NCBI GenBank assembly: GCA_964517215.1
Contig: CAZFBR010000194.1
Span: 1 to 6,674 of the forward strand
Origin: CAZFBR01 sp035353495 [NCBI: uncultured bacterium]
GTDB taxonomy: Bacteria > DAOPZR01
Direction: 5' to 3'
DNA length: 6,674 nucleotides
The notes below the pieces were generated by a model. It did not search any database, was not told where the DNA came from, and saw only the letters and a list, made by a program, of their open reading frames with translations. A program made the translations under genes and the position numbers. How positions within the stretch are numbered: the first letter of the stretch is position 1; every line of letters begins with the position of its first letter. Shown in pieces: positions 1-6,120 of the stretch.

Positions 1-1073
1 TCCTGATGGGGAATAACATGATGGGCAACGGCCTGACCGCGCATGCGACTGCGGATTATAACTTCTGTATGGCGTTTGATTGCCCGATGTCGGATGAGAT
101 CAAGGCCTATGCCCGCTTTACCTCGAACAGTGCCAATCTGAATCTGGCCGCGCGTCATATCTGGCTTGCCTATATGCCGATGACGGAACTGAATTTCCGC
201 ATTGGCCGTTTTCCGATTCCGTTCGGCCATGAGGGCACGGTGCGCCCGACGGAAAAGGTGCGTGAAATCTTCATCAGCGAATACACCCAGAATGTGGGTG
301 GCGCGTTGAATGCGAATTACGATATTGGCGCCATGGCCTACGGTTCGCTGTTCGACAATGCGCTGGAGTATAAGCTGTACACCGGCAACGGGGTGGTGCG
401 CACAGTGGCCGACAGCGCCGGCATGGTGGCGGCGAGCGCCACCACGGCGCAACCCGACAACAATGATGCCAAGCAGGGTATTCTCAACCTCAAGTTCAAG
501 CCGTTCACGGGGGTGTTTGTCGGTGGCGCGTATGCGTTAGGCGATTTTACCAACACCAACATGATCAACGGGGTCAGCGTCCAGCGGTCGCGCGCCACGG
601 CGTATGATCTCAATGCGGGCTACGAGATGAACAATGTCTTCCGGGTCTCCGGCGAATACGCCACCACCCGCCACGACCAAATGGCGCTGGAAGGCGATGC
701 GGGCCTGCTCGGCAATGCGCCGCGCACCCAGCTCACGGCCAACCGGGTCAACGAATACATCCTCAAGGCCACCTATCTCGGCGTGGCGGACTGGGAATTC
801 GGCGTGCGCTACAGCGTGATCGACCCGAAGAACTTCGAGGCGGAACTGGCGGCCGGTCTGTCGCGCGAGAGCAAGATCAGCTTTGCGCTCGGGTACAAGT
901 TCGCCGGCTCGGCACAGCTCAATGCCGAATACAGCCGGGTTAATACCGACCTCAATTACCTGAACAATTACGATCCCGCCCTGGTGGCTGCGGCAGTCAA
1001 CACCTACCGGATCAATCCGTGTGAAGACCCGTTCGACGACATTTACGCGCTGCAGTTGGGTCTGCAGTTCTAA
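1..1073 (+). CDS. Outer-membrane porin, OprO/OprP-like, 5'-truncated by window edge
   Basis: Seen: an open frame enters from the left edge (codon CTG at 3-5) and ends with TAA at 1071-1073. The first ATG, at 6, is probably internal, because no signal peptide follows it. The 355 visible residues show alternating polar/hydrophobic strands with aromatic girdles. They include the segment RIGRFPIPFGHE (about residues 65-76 from that ATG), which resembles the 'GRFKxPFGxE' region of phosphate-selective porins O/P. The chain ends in LQLGLQF, the terminal-Phe beta-signal read by the BAM machinery. Family knowledge: such porins are 16-strand trimeric channels of roughly 400-450 residues, so the signal peptide and the first strands are missing here. 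Substrate cannot be told; anion or phosphate selectivity is only a family association. Cysteines at 21 and 26 and one in NPCEDP near the end are unusual for a barrel and may form loop disulfides. The gene stands alone, closed by a terminator. Confidence 0.8.
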   Translation, partial: LMGNNMMGNGLTAHATADYNFCMAFDCPMSDEIKAYARFTSNSANLNLAARHIWLAYMPMTELNFRIGRFPIPFGHEGTVRPTEKVREIFISEYTQNVGGALNANYDIGAMAYGSLFDNALEYKLYTGNGVVRTVADSAGMVAASATTAQPDNNDAKQGILNLKFKPFTGVFVGGAYALGDFTNTNMINGVSVQRSRATAYDLNAGYEMNNVFRVSGEYATTRHDQMALEGDAGLLGNAPRTQLTANRVNEYILKATYLGVADWEFGVRYSVIDPKNFEAELAAGLSRESKISFALGYKFAGSAQLNAEYSRVNTDLNYLNNYDPALVAAAVNTYRINPCEDPFDDIYALQLGLQF

Positions 1074-1088
1074 GCTAACCTTCAGCAC

Positions 1089-1120
1089 GCCCCGCCGGGA
1101 TCTCCCCGGCGGGGCTTTTT
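1089..1120 (+). terminator. Intrinsic terminator of the porin gene
   Basis: A perfect 11-bp GC-rich stem (arm 1089-1099 pairs with 1105-1115) with a 5-nt loop is followed at once by five T residues (1116-1120). It lies 15 nt after the porin stop. The T tract is on the + strand only, so it serves the porin transcript. Confidence 0.9.
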
Positions 1121-1372
1121 GCTTGGGTTCGCCGGCAGGTCGCAAGCGAATTCTGTGTGAGCGACGCCATCAACCGTGTTGGTATTATTGCAAGCGCACA
1201 GCTCGTGCCGGCAAGGCAGTGAATTTTTCCAGTACGACCCATCGTAGTTTTCAGAATCCGCAGAATCCACAGTCAGCTCTAATTGCAAACGATTCTTCGC
1301 AGTTTAGCGCAGGATTCGAACGCATCGCTGTCGCGGGCAATTCTCTACCAGTGCAGTAGTACTGCGGGCCTA
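1121..1372. other. Intergenic region, no gene recognised
   Basis: About 250 nt between the porin terminator and the toxin-antitoxin promoter, less GC-rich than the flanks. No frame here has convincing coding character. Small elements seen: a 9-bp imperfect tandem repeat (CAGAATCCG/CAGAATCCA, 1252-1269); a tRNA-like string on the - strand around 1308-1353 that does not fold as a tRNA; and a 13-nt palindrome with a central G (GCAGTA-G-TACTGC, 1353-1365) ending 7 nt before the -35 box of the next promoter, which could be part of its control region. Confidence 0.5.
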
Positions 1373-1401
1373 TTGACAAAGTGATACACTTGTGATACAC
1401 T
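1373..1401 (+). promoter_or_regulatory. Probable sigma70-type promoter of the toxin-antitoxin operon
   Basis: A consensus -35 box, TTGACA (1373-1378), is followed after 17 bp by TACACT (1396-1401), a 4-of-6 match to the -10 consensus. GATACA (1394-1399) is an alternative -10 with 15-bp spacing, preceded by a TG. Transcription would start near 1406-1408, leaving a leader of only about 12 nt that begins at the Shine-Dalgarno AGGAGG (1408-1413). The promoter overlaps the tandem repeat at 1381-1402, so a protein bound there would block RNA polymerase. Confidence 0.65.
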
Positions 1402-1402
1402 T
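1381..1402 (+). repeat. Two perfect 11-bp tandem repeats over the promoter, candidate antitoxin operator
   Basis: GTGATACACTT occurs twice back to back (1381-1391 and 1392-1402). The 11-bp period is about one helical turn, so two proteins would sit on the same DNA face. The repeats fill the promoter spacer and cover the -10 box. Known for the family: ribbon-helix-helix antitoxins bind short repeated operator boxes and repress their own operon. That this pair of boxes is bound by the antitoxin encoded at 1420 is inference. Confidence 0.6.
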
Positions 1403-1419
1403 ATGGTAGGAGGCGTACG

Positions 1420-1668
1420 ATGCCAACCACGTTACCGAGAGTTTTAGTGCCGGTGTCAAAGACTGTTCATGCTGTTCTGACCAAGCGGGCAAAACAGGAA
1501 GGTGTGAGTGTGGCGTCAGTTGCACGGTCGCTCATGGATCGGGCGATCGAACTGGACGAGGATATCGAATGGGCACGGTTGGCAGATGAAGCGGAAAGAG
1601 ACCCGCGCCCGCCGATAGCGCTGGCTGATTTGGACAAGGAAATAGCGCGACGCCGGCAATGCAGATAA
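1420..1668 (+). CDS. Ribbon-helix-helix antitoxin of a RelE/ParE-type module
   Basis: An 82-residue protein, probably the antitoxin that neutralises the downstream toxin and represses the operon. Seen: an N-terminal strand PRVLVPVS (about 6-13), a helix (14-27), a turn at EGVS, and a second helix SVASVARSLMDRAIEL (30-45), which together match the ribbon-helix-helix DNA-binding fold. The tail (46-82) is charged, begins with an acidic DEDIEW stretch and suits a toxin-wrapping helix. Start choice: ATG at 1420 has a perfect AGGAGG (1408-1413) at 6-nt spacing. The 3' end overlaps the toxin start by 10 nt, so the two are translationally coupled with antitoxin first, the usual type II order. The exact family (RelB-, ParD- or CopG-like) cannot be fixed by eye. 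Confidence 0.8.
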   Translation: MPTTLPRVLVPVSKTVHAVLTKRAKQEGVSVASVARSLMDRAIELDEDIEWARLADEAERDPRPPIALADLDKEIARRRQCR

Positions 1669-1910
1669 TCATGCTTGCTCCGGCAATGGATGCGCTGGCG
1701 GTATTGCCGGCAAATATTCGGGAGCGCATCAGGCGGGCAATGGAACACCGCCTGTCGGACCACCCTGAAATGTGCGGGGAGGCACTCGCCGGCACGTTGC
1801 GGGGATATTGGCGGATTCGTGTGGGCGACTACCGGGTGATCTACCGGATTTCTGGCCAACAGGTGATCGTTCACGTTATCGGCAACCGCAAGGATGTCTA
1901 TGGTCGCTGA
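1659..1910 (+). CDS. RelE/ParE-superfamily toxin
   Basis: An 83-residue toxin of the RelE/ParE fold, full length for the family. Seen: an N-terminal strand then a helical region with LPANIRERIRRAMEHRL (16-32), LRGYWRIRVGDYRVIYRI (47-64) as the central sheet, and a C-terminal strand ending GNRKDVYGR (75-83). The spaced arginines (48, 52, 54, 59, 63) and the RKDVY end match RelE-type members; Y81 sits where RelE has its conserved C-terminal tyrosine. Known: RelE-type members cut mRNA at the ribosomal A site, ParE-type members inhibit gyrase. The basic and Tyr residues favour RelE-like mRNA cleavage here, but this is inference. The start ATG lies inside the antitoxin's last codons and has no strong ribosome site of its own, consistent with coupling. 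The gene looks intact. Confidence 0.88.
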   Translation: MQIIMLAPAMDALAVLPANIRERIRRAMEHRLSDHPEMCGEALAGTLRGYWRIRVGDYRVIYRISGQQVIVHVIGNRKDVYGR

Positions 1911-1978
1911 TTGTTGTTGATTATTGCGCGGCCATCTGGTGGTCAGGTCAGACAACTGCCTGATGTCAGACGATTTTC

Positions 1979-2302
1979 TTGACGCTGCCGCTTTATTGTG
2001 CTGCAATGGATAACAGCGCCTGCCAAAAGAGAAGCAAGCGATACTCCGAATACGATATGCAGCGGATTGCCAACGATTACCGCCTCTCTGGTGCGGTTGA
2101 AATTGTGCAGCCAATAATTGTCCCGGTTGGTGATTGTGCTGACGAAAAAGATTTGCCGGTTCTCGGTACCGCTGTCGCTGCACAGACACAATATCTCATC
2201 ACCGGCGACGGACATCTGCTCGACCTTGCCGAATATCGCGGGGTTTTCATTGTCACGCCACGCGCATTCTACGAAGCGATGGTAAAACACACCGGCGGTT
2301 AG
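1979..2302 (+). pseudogene. C-terminal remnant of a PIN-domain toxin
   Basis: The frame opens only with TTG at 1979 (first ATG at 2006), with no ribosome site. Its 107 residues match the second half of 'PIN family putative toxin' proteins (COG1569-like). Seen: an acidic stretch DCADEKDLPVLGTA (about 52-65) corresponding to the usual DPDDxxFLxxA; YLITGDGHLLDL (72-83) matching the YLVTGDxxLL motif with its metal-binding Asp; and EYRGVFIVTPRAFYE (85-99). The N-terminal half with the first catalytic Asp (DTNVxxS motif) is absent, and I find no trace of it in the 70 nt upstream in any frame. A PIN RNase without those residues should be inactive, so I call a decayed fragment. No partner antitoxin is present. 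It lies 68 nt after the RelE-like gene, suggesting a patch where toxin-antitoxin modules accumulate. Confidence 0.7.
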
Positions 2303-2306
2303 TCTG

Positions 2307-2327
2307 CAACCCGGCTGCACCGGGTTG
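2307..2327. other. 8-bp hairpin without T tract
   Basis: CAACCCGG (2307-2314) pairs perfectly with CCGGGTTG (2320-2327) around a 5-nt loop, four nt after the end of the PIN remnant. Neither strand has a T run after it, so it is not a canonical intrinsic terminator. It may be an RNA 3'-end stabiliser or a protein-binding palindrome. The rest of 2303-2410 shows nothing recognisable. Confidence 0.45.
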
Positions 2328-2410
2328 AGCAGCTGTGAGGCCCAACGGTGGATGATGATGCCGCGCCCCGTGCCATTGCCGTGGCTGCAAGCGGCGGCAT
2401 CGGCGGCGAC

Positions 2411-2444
2411 AAAAAGCCCCGCGACGGAAGACCGCCGCGGGGCT
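2411..2444 (-). terminator. Intrinsic terminator of the BMC operon
   Basis: On the - strand, a 13-bp stem (2444-2432 with 2427-2415, one G-U wobble at 2435/2424) with a 4-nt loop runs into five T residues (complement of 2415-2411). It starts 15 nt after the stop of the flavoprotein-DeoC gene, so it ends the operon. It also separates the operon from the convergent toxin-antitoxin region. Confidence 0.88.
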
Positions 2445-2458
2445 GCAAGAATGCGAGC

Positions 2459-3907
2459 TTAGTAGCCGCTGCCGGTGGCCGGCTTGCCCTGCACGATGGC
2501 AATCGAGGCGCTGGCGCCGATGCGCGTGGCGCCGGCGCGGATCATGTCTTCCGCGCCCTCGCGGTCGCGCACGCCGCCCGAGGCCTTGACCCCCATCTCC
2601 GGGCCGACAGTCTGGCGCATGAGCGCGATATCGGCGATGGTCGCCCCGCCCGTGCTGAAGCCCGTGGAGGTTTTGACGAAATGCGCGCCCGCCTCCTTGG
2701 AGAGCTGGCAGGCGATGACCTTTTCCTTGTCGGTGAGCAGCGAGGTTTCCAAAATGACCTTGGTGACGCGCCCCTGCGCCGCCTGTACCACTGCGGCGAT
2801 ATCCTGCTTGACCGTGGCGAGGTCGCCCGACTTGAGTGCACCGATATTGAGCACCATGTCGATTTCACCGGCACCGTCGGCAATCGCGGCCATGGTCTCC
2901 GCCGCCTTGCCGGCGATGGACATGGCGCCGAGCGGGAACCCGACCACGGTGCAGACCTTGACCGGCGTGCCGGCGAGCTGCTCCGCGCAGAGCTTCACCC
3001 AGTGGGTATTGACGCAGACGGAGGCGAAGGTGTACTGTTTCGCTTCCGCGCACAGTTTCAGCACTTCCTCGCGCGTGGCCGTGGCCTTGAGCAGGGTATG
3101 GTCGATGTAACGGGCCATGTTCTGGGTGACGCCGCTGCCGGTGCCCAGACCGGCGCCGATGCGGCTGGCACCCGCGCTGATGGCGGAATCGACGCGCTGC
3201 GGCAGGTTGACGACGCACTTGCCGCAGGCGGAACAGGAGGCCGCATCGCCGGAGCAGACGGTGATCGTGGTGCCGCCGGCTGCCGGCGCCGCAACTGACG
3301 CGCTCCCCGCTGCCGGGCGGCCGCCCGCCGCATACGTCGCGGCCAGCTGCGCCGCCGGGACAATGGCAATACCGAGCTGCGCGGCCTCGCGGTACAGGGC
3401 GTCGAGCTTGGCGCGGACGCCGGCCGGCGGATTGGTCGCCTCGCAGCAGATGATCGAATCGCTGGCCATGACCACGGGCTTGCCGCGCAGCAGCGCCTGA
3501 ATAATGACATTCGCCACCAGGTTGTCACCCTCAAGGGTGACGACCTTGGCGAGGGTGTTGAGGGTAATGACCGGCGCGACGATGCCGTTCACCTCGCGCA
3601 GCAGGGCGCGCATGTCGCCCAGCTCGCGCCAGCTGGCGATCACCTTGCTCGCGCCCGTTTCGCGGCGAATGCGGTCGGCGCCGATGATCTTGTCCGCCGC
3701 GGGCGAGAGAATGAGAATGATCTCCGCCCCGCCGTCCTTGAGCGCCCGCACCTGGGCGAAGGCGGCGTCGAGGTTCTGGTCGCCTCCGGTGAAGACCGCA
3801 ACGATCCGGCCGCCGGCGGAGACCGGTGCGGCTTTCGCACTGCCGCCGCCGCTGCCCAGCCGCTTGACCACCTCGCGCGTGATTTCCTGTATGAGTTTGT
3901 CGTCCAT
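2459..3907 (-). CDS. Encapsulation peptide - flavoprotein - Cys4 - deoxyribose-phosphate aldolase fusion
   Basis: A 482-residue multidomain enzyme. Seen in order: (1) residues 1-18, a short amphipathic helix (hydrophobic L5, I6, I9, V13, V14, L17) joined by a Gly/Ser/Ala/Pro linker, typical of BMC cargo-targeting peptides; (2) about 32-185, a Rossmann-like flavoprotein domain of the PPC-decarboxylase/dipicolinate synthase B type, with [12 protein letters not shown] (112-123) and GDNLVANVI (127-135) as the FMN-site signature; (3) C218, C225, C228 and C231 (C-x6-C-x2-C-x2-C), suited to an Fe-S cluster or zinc; (4) about 266-475, DeoC, with [12 protein letters not shown] (267-278), D350 in [11 protein letters not shown], Schiff-base lysine K412 in KTSTGF and K441 in KASGGVR, so the aldolase site is complete. 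Known reaction: 2-deoxyribose 5-phosphate to glyceraldehyde 3-phosphate plus acetaldehyde. Start: GGAGGA (3918-3913) lies 5 nt before the ATG. Plain DeoC is about 220-260 residues. The flavin domain's job is unknown. It is the last gene of the operon. Confidence 0.9.
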   Translation of the reverse strand: MDDKLIQEITREVVKRLGSGGGSAKAAPVSAGGRIVAVFTGGDQNLDAAFAQVRALKDGGAEIILILSPAADKIIGADRIRRETGASKVIASWRELGDMRALLREVNGIVAPVITLNTLAKVVTLEGDNLVANVIIQALLRGKPVVMASDSIICCEATNPPAGVRAKLDALYREAAQLGIAIVPAAQLAATYAAGGRPAAGSASVAAPAAGGTTITVCSGDAASCSACGKCVVNLPQRVDSAISAGASRIGAGLGTGSGVTQNMARYIDHTLLKATATREEVLKLCAEAKQYTFASVCVNTHWVKLCAEQLAGTPVKVCTVVGFPLGAMSIAGKAAETMAAIADGAGEIDMVLNIGALKSGDLATVKQDIAAVVQAAQGRVTKVILETSLLTDKEKVIACQLSKEAGAHFVKTSTGFSTGGATIADIALMRQTVGPEMGVKASGGVRDREGAEDMIRAGATRIGASASIAIVQGKPATGSGY

Positions 3908-3922
3908 CGCTATCCTCCATGT

Positions 3923-3938
3923 CGCAGGCGCGCCTGCG
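3923..3938. other. Perfect 16-bp palindrome in the leader of the DeoC fusion gene
   Basis: CGCAGGCGCGCCTGCG is perfectly self-complementary and lies 4 nt upstream (on the - strand) of the Shine-Dalgarno of the fusion gene. A second perfect palindrome, CGGATATCCG (3971-3980), sits just after the upstream BMC-P stop. Together they occupy much of the 78-nt spacer (3908-3985), the longest gap in the operon. As RNA, the first forms a 6-bp stem with a 4-nt loop. It could act in mRNA processing or control of translation, or be a dimer-binding site; none of these is shown. Confidence 0.5.
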
Positions 3939-3985
3939 TGCTGTTCGTCTATTTCGTGCGGCCGGTCATTCGGATATCCGCCCGG

Positions 3986-4315
3986 CTATCTGCTCTTTTT
4001 GCCCCGCCCGGCCTTGCCCGATTGCGGCAGCGGTGCCGGTGTCGTTTCGTCGCCGTAGTAGATCTGGTCAATATGCCCGACGACGATGGCATTGGCCGGC
4101 ACATTGTCGTTGAGGATGACCTTGACCGCCGACCCGTGGCGGGCGACCAGAACCAGATCGCCGACCCCCGCCTGCACCGCGTCGATGCCGAGGAACGGCG
4201 AACCCTGTGCCTTCCCTCCCCGGCCCACCGGTTGCAGGATGAGCAGCTTGTGCCCGACGAGCTTCTCGCTCTTGCGCGTACAGACGATATTCCCTTTGAC
4301 TTTCGCCACCAGCAT
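3986..4315 (-). CDS. BMC-P pentameric shell protein (EutN/CcmL family), with basic C-terminal tail
   Basis: A 109-residue vertex protein of a bacterial microcompartment; five copies form the pentagon that caps a shell corner. Seen: the family start MLVAKVKGNIVCTRK (1-15), HKLLILQPV (22-30), IDAVQAGVGDLVLVARHGSAV (44-64) and AIVVGHIDQIYY (76-87). The fold normally ends near residue 88. The extra 21 residues (89-109) are Pro/Gly-rich and finish with five Lys/Arg in the last nine positions. Start: the ATG overlaps the stop of the upstream 66-aa gene as TGATG, and GGGGAG (4329-4324) lies 8 nt upstream inside that gene, so expression is coupled. It is clearly divergent from the other BMC-P at the head of the operon, so two vertex types may coexist. 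No hexameric BMC-H gene is in this window. Confidence 0.93.
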   Translation of the reverse strand: MLVAKVKGNIVCTRKSEKLVGHKLLILQPVGRGGKAQGSPFLGIDAVQAGVGDLVLVARHGSAVKVILNDNVPANAIVVGHIDQIYYGDETTPAPLPQSGKAGRGKKSR

Positions 4316-4515
4316 CAGTAGAGCTCCCCGTCCAGCGGCGGCAGCGGAATATCCGTTGCCGCCTGCCCTGCGGTATCGGTTGTTGTCACCGGCACCATTA
4401 CCGGTGGCGGCGGCGTCGTCTCGCCGGCGCCATGCAGCCGCCAGAAGAGCGCGGCCACGGCCACGATCAGGACAACCGCAGCACCGGCCAGCAGCCCGCG
4501 CCGGCGGTTAATCAT
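4315..4515 (-). CDS. Small single-pass membrane protein of unknown function
   Basis: I do not recognise this 66-residue protein. Seen: a basic N-terminus with three arginines (4-6); one transmembrane segment at about 8-25 (Ala/Val/Leu-rich, then FWRLH); then a 36-residue Pro/Thr-rich tail with PPPP (35-38) ending DIPLPPLDGELY. The positive-inside rule puts the tail outside the cytoplasmic membrane. An in-frame TGA 9 nt upstream makes ATG 4515 the first possible start; its ribosome site is weak, which fits coupling to the nucleotidase gene ending 45 nt upstream. Its stop overlaps the BMC-P start by 1 nt, and its last codons contain that gene's Shine-Dalgarno, so the reading frame is tied to the operon and not an accident. 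Possible roles: a partner of the lipoprotein nucleotidase or a transport or membrane accessory; both are guesses. Confidence 0.7.
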   Translation of the reverse strand: MINRRRGLLAGAAVVLIVAVAALFWRLHGAGETTPPPPVMVPVTTTDTAGQAATDIPLPPLDGELY

Positions 4516-4560
4516 GACCGGTCAAATCCGTTGTTCGCCGTTGCGCGCGTGCGGGCGCAC

Positions 4561-6120
4561 CTACTGCGCCGCGCGCACAAACCGGTTGTCGTTCGCCGGC
4601 GTCACCGCCGGCACCGCCCGCACCGCGCTGCGGCTTACTTCCAGCAGCTGGTACGTGCCCGGCCCTCGGCGACTGCCGGCCCGGAACATGTCAAACCCGT
4701 CGCCGCCATCGGCGAGAAAATCGTTGGTCACCACCGTATAGACCTGACGGTCCTGCAGCGCCCGGCCGCTGACCGTCATCCCGCGCACCGTGAACGCATC
4801 GGGCGCCTCGCCTGGCGCCACGGTGACGGTCAGGCCGGAAACATCAAGGAAGAGGCGCGGATTGCTGAGCGCATGGGTTACGACCGCGCGAACCTGCTCG
4901 CCGGTGAGGCGCAGCACCGCCAGCTTGTTGCCGAACGGCGAGACCTCATACAGGTGGCGCTCGGTGATCGGCCCGGCGGGAATGTCGGCGCGGATCCCGG
5001 CGCGGTTATGGAAGGCGATCTGGGCGCCGGTTTTCGCGCGCATGATGTCGCAGAGCCAGTTGCCGAGCAGCGACGACGCGGGTGCCGCGGCCAGATTGCT
5101 GCGGGTGAGCGCGACGGTGGTGCGCCCGTAAATCTGCGCCATCTGGTTGGCGACCGGCTCGGTCCAGCGGTTGACCCGGGCAACCAGGAACGGATCGGCC
5201 GCGGGGAGCCCGGGCAGGTCGGCGACCAGCGGCACCAGCTCGCCGGCGATGCCGACGATGCGGCGGCTGGTCCGGTCGAACTGCAGGTCGAGCTTGCCGA
5301 GCATGGCGCCCTTGCCGCCCGCCTGCGCCACCGTGACGCCGCTGGCCGGCTCGACATACGGCGTATCGAGCATGGTGTGGCTGTGCCCGCCGATGACCAG
5401 GTCGAGCTCGGGGAACTGGCGGGCCAGTTCCTTGTCGATATCGACGCCGGCATGGGACAGACAGATGAGGATATCGCACTTGCCGCGCAGCGCGGCGACG
5501 GCGAGCCGCGTGGCGGCCACCTCGTCGGTCACGCGGTAGCTGCGGCGCAGGTCGCCCGAGGTGGTGGTGGCCGCTTCATGGGTGAGCAGACCGAAGGCGA
5601 TGAGGCGCACGCCGTCAATGTCTTTCTGCCAGTAATCGACCGGCAAAAACTCCGGGCGCTGGCCGGTGCGGGCGCTTTCCAGATTGCTTGCCAGCACCGG
5701 GAAGCAGGCCTGCCGTGCCAGCCGGGCGAAATTATCGGCGCCGAAATCGAATTCGTGGTTGCCGGGCGCGGCGGCGTCGAGGCGCAGGGTGTTGAACAGG
5801 TCGACCATCGACTCGCCCCTGCTTTCGTTCCCTTCCGGGGTGCCCTGAAACCAGTCGCCGGCGTTAAAGAAGAGCGTGCGCCCGGGATTGGCGGCGCGAT
5901 ACATGGTCAGGTAGCGCGACAGGGTCACCATGCCCCCCTGCTGGCGCGTGGTGCCGTCGGGGAGCGCGACGGTCGCGGGGAGGATGGCACCGTGCACATC
6001 GTTCTGGTGCAGGATGGTGAAGGTGACGACCGACTCGCTGCGCACCGCGGGCTGGCAGCCGGCCAGCAGCGCACCCAGGAGCAGCAGACAGCCGCAGATG
6101 CGGAACAGGTTATTCACCAT
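4561..6120 (-). CDS. 5'-nucleotidase/2',3'-cyclic phosphodiesterase-type lipoprotein (UshA family)
   Basis: A 519-residue metallophosphoesterase that should remove phosphate from extracellular or periplasmic nucleotides. Seen (numbering from ATG 6120): a lipoprotein signal ending LLAG-C22, followed by Gln, not Asp, so outer-membrane sorting is expected. The metal-site motifs are NDVHG (D41, H43), GDWFQG (D89), GNHEFDFG (N121, H122), SHAGVD (H223) and GGHSHT (H246, H248). The C-terminal nucleotidase domain, from about 320, has NRAGIR, the PFGN loop and TNDFLADGGDGFDMF, which carry the aromatic residues that stack on the base in UshA. Length is usual for the family. Start: the frame extends to an ATG at 6165, but GAGGAGG (6130-6124) lies just before ATG-ATG-GTG (6123, 6120, 6117), and only these give a clean signal peptide; 6120 is my choice. 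It overlaps the preceding small gene. Specificity for deoxynucleotides is not visible and is inferred from the DeoC neighbour. Confidence 0.92.
   Translation of the reverse strand: MVNNLFRICGCLLLLGALLAGCQPAVRSESVVTFTILHQNDVHGAILPATVALPDGTTRQQGGMVTLSRYLTMYRAANPGRTLFFNAGDWFQGTPEGNESRGESMVDLFNTLRLDAAAPGNHEFDFGADNFARLARQACFPVLASNLESARTGQRPEFLPVDYWQKDIDGVRLIAFGLLTHEAATTTSGDLRRSYRVTDEVAATRLAVAALRGKCDILICLSHAGVDIDKELARQFPELDLVIGGHSHTMLDTPYVEPASGVTVAQAGGKGAMLGKLDLQFDRTSRRIVGIAGELVPLVADLPGLPAADPFLVARVNRWTEPVANQMAQIYGRTTVALTRSNLAAAPASSLLGNWLCDIMRAKTGAQIAFHNRAGIRADIPAGPITERHLYEVSPFGNKLAVLRLTGEQVRAVVTHALSNPRLFLDVSGLTVTVAPGEAPDAFTVRGMTVSGRALQDRQVYTVVTNDFLADGGDGFDMFRAGSRRGPGTYQLLEVSRSAVRAVPAVTPANDNRFVRAAQ

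Noticed and set aside
537-1145. 202-codon - strand open frame opposite the porin
   Set aside because: It runs through the porin terminator and has no recognisable motif; the porin frame has beta-barrel pattern and the terminal Phe signal.
1308-1353. tRNA-like string on the - strand (CTGGTAGAG ... GTTCGAATCC)
   Set aside because: The D-loop-like and T-loop-like pieces are there, but the T stem does not pair well, there is no room for an anticodon arm, and no acceptor stem or CCA follows. It could be a tRNA scrap but cannot be called a gene.
2307-2327. Hairpin as terminator of the toxin region
   Set aside because: The stem is good but there is no T tract on either strand, so I list it only as a hairpin.
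2348-3298. 316-codon + strand open frame opposite the DeoC gene
   Set aside because: Its translation is Asp/Gly/Ala/Arg-rich without domain motifs; it is the antisense shadow of the GC-rich fusion gene, whose own frame has full catalytic motifs.
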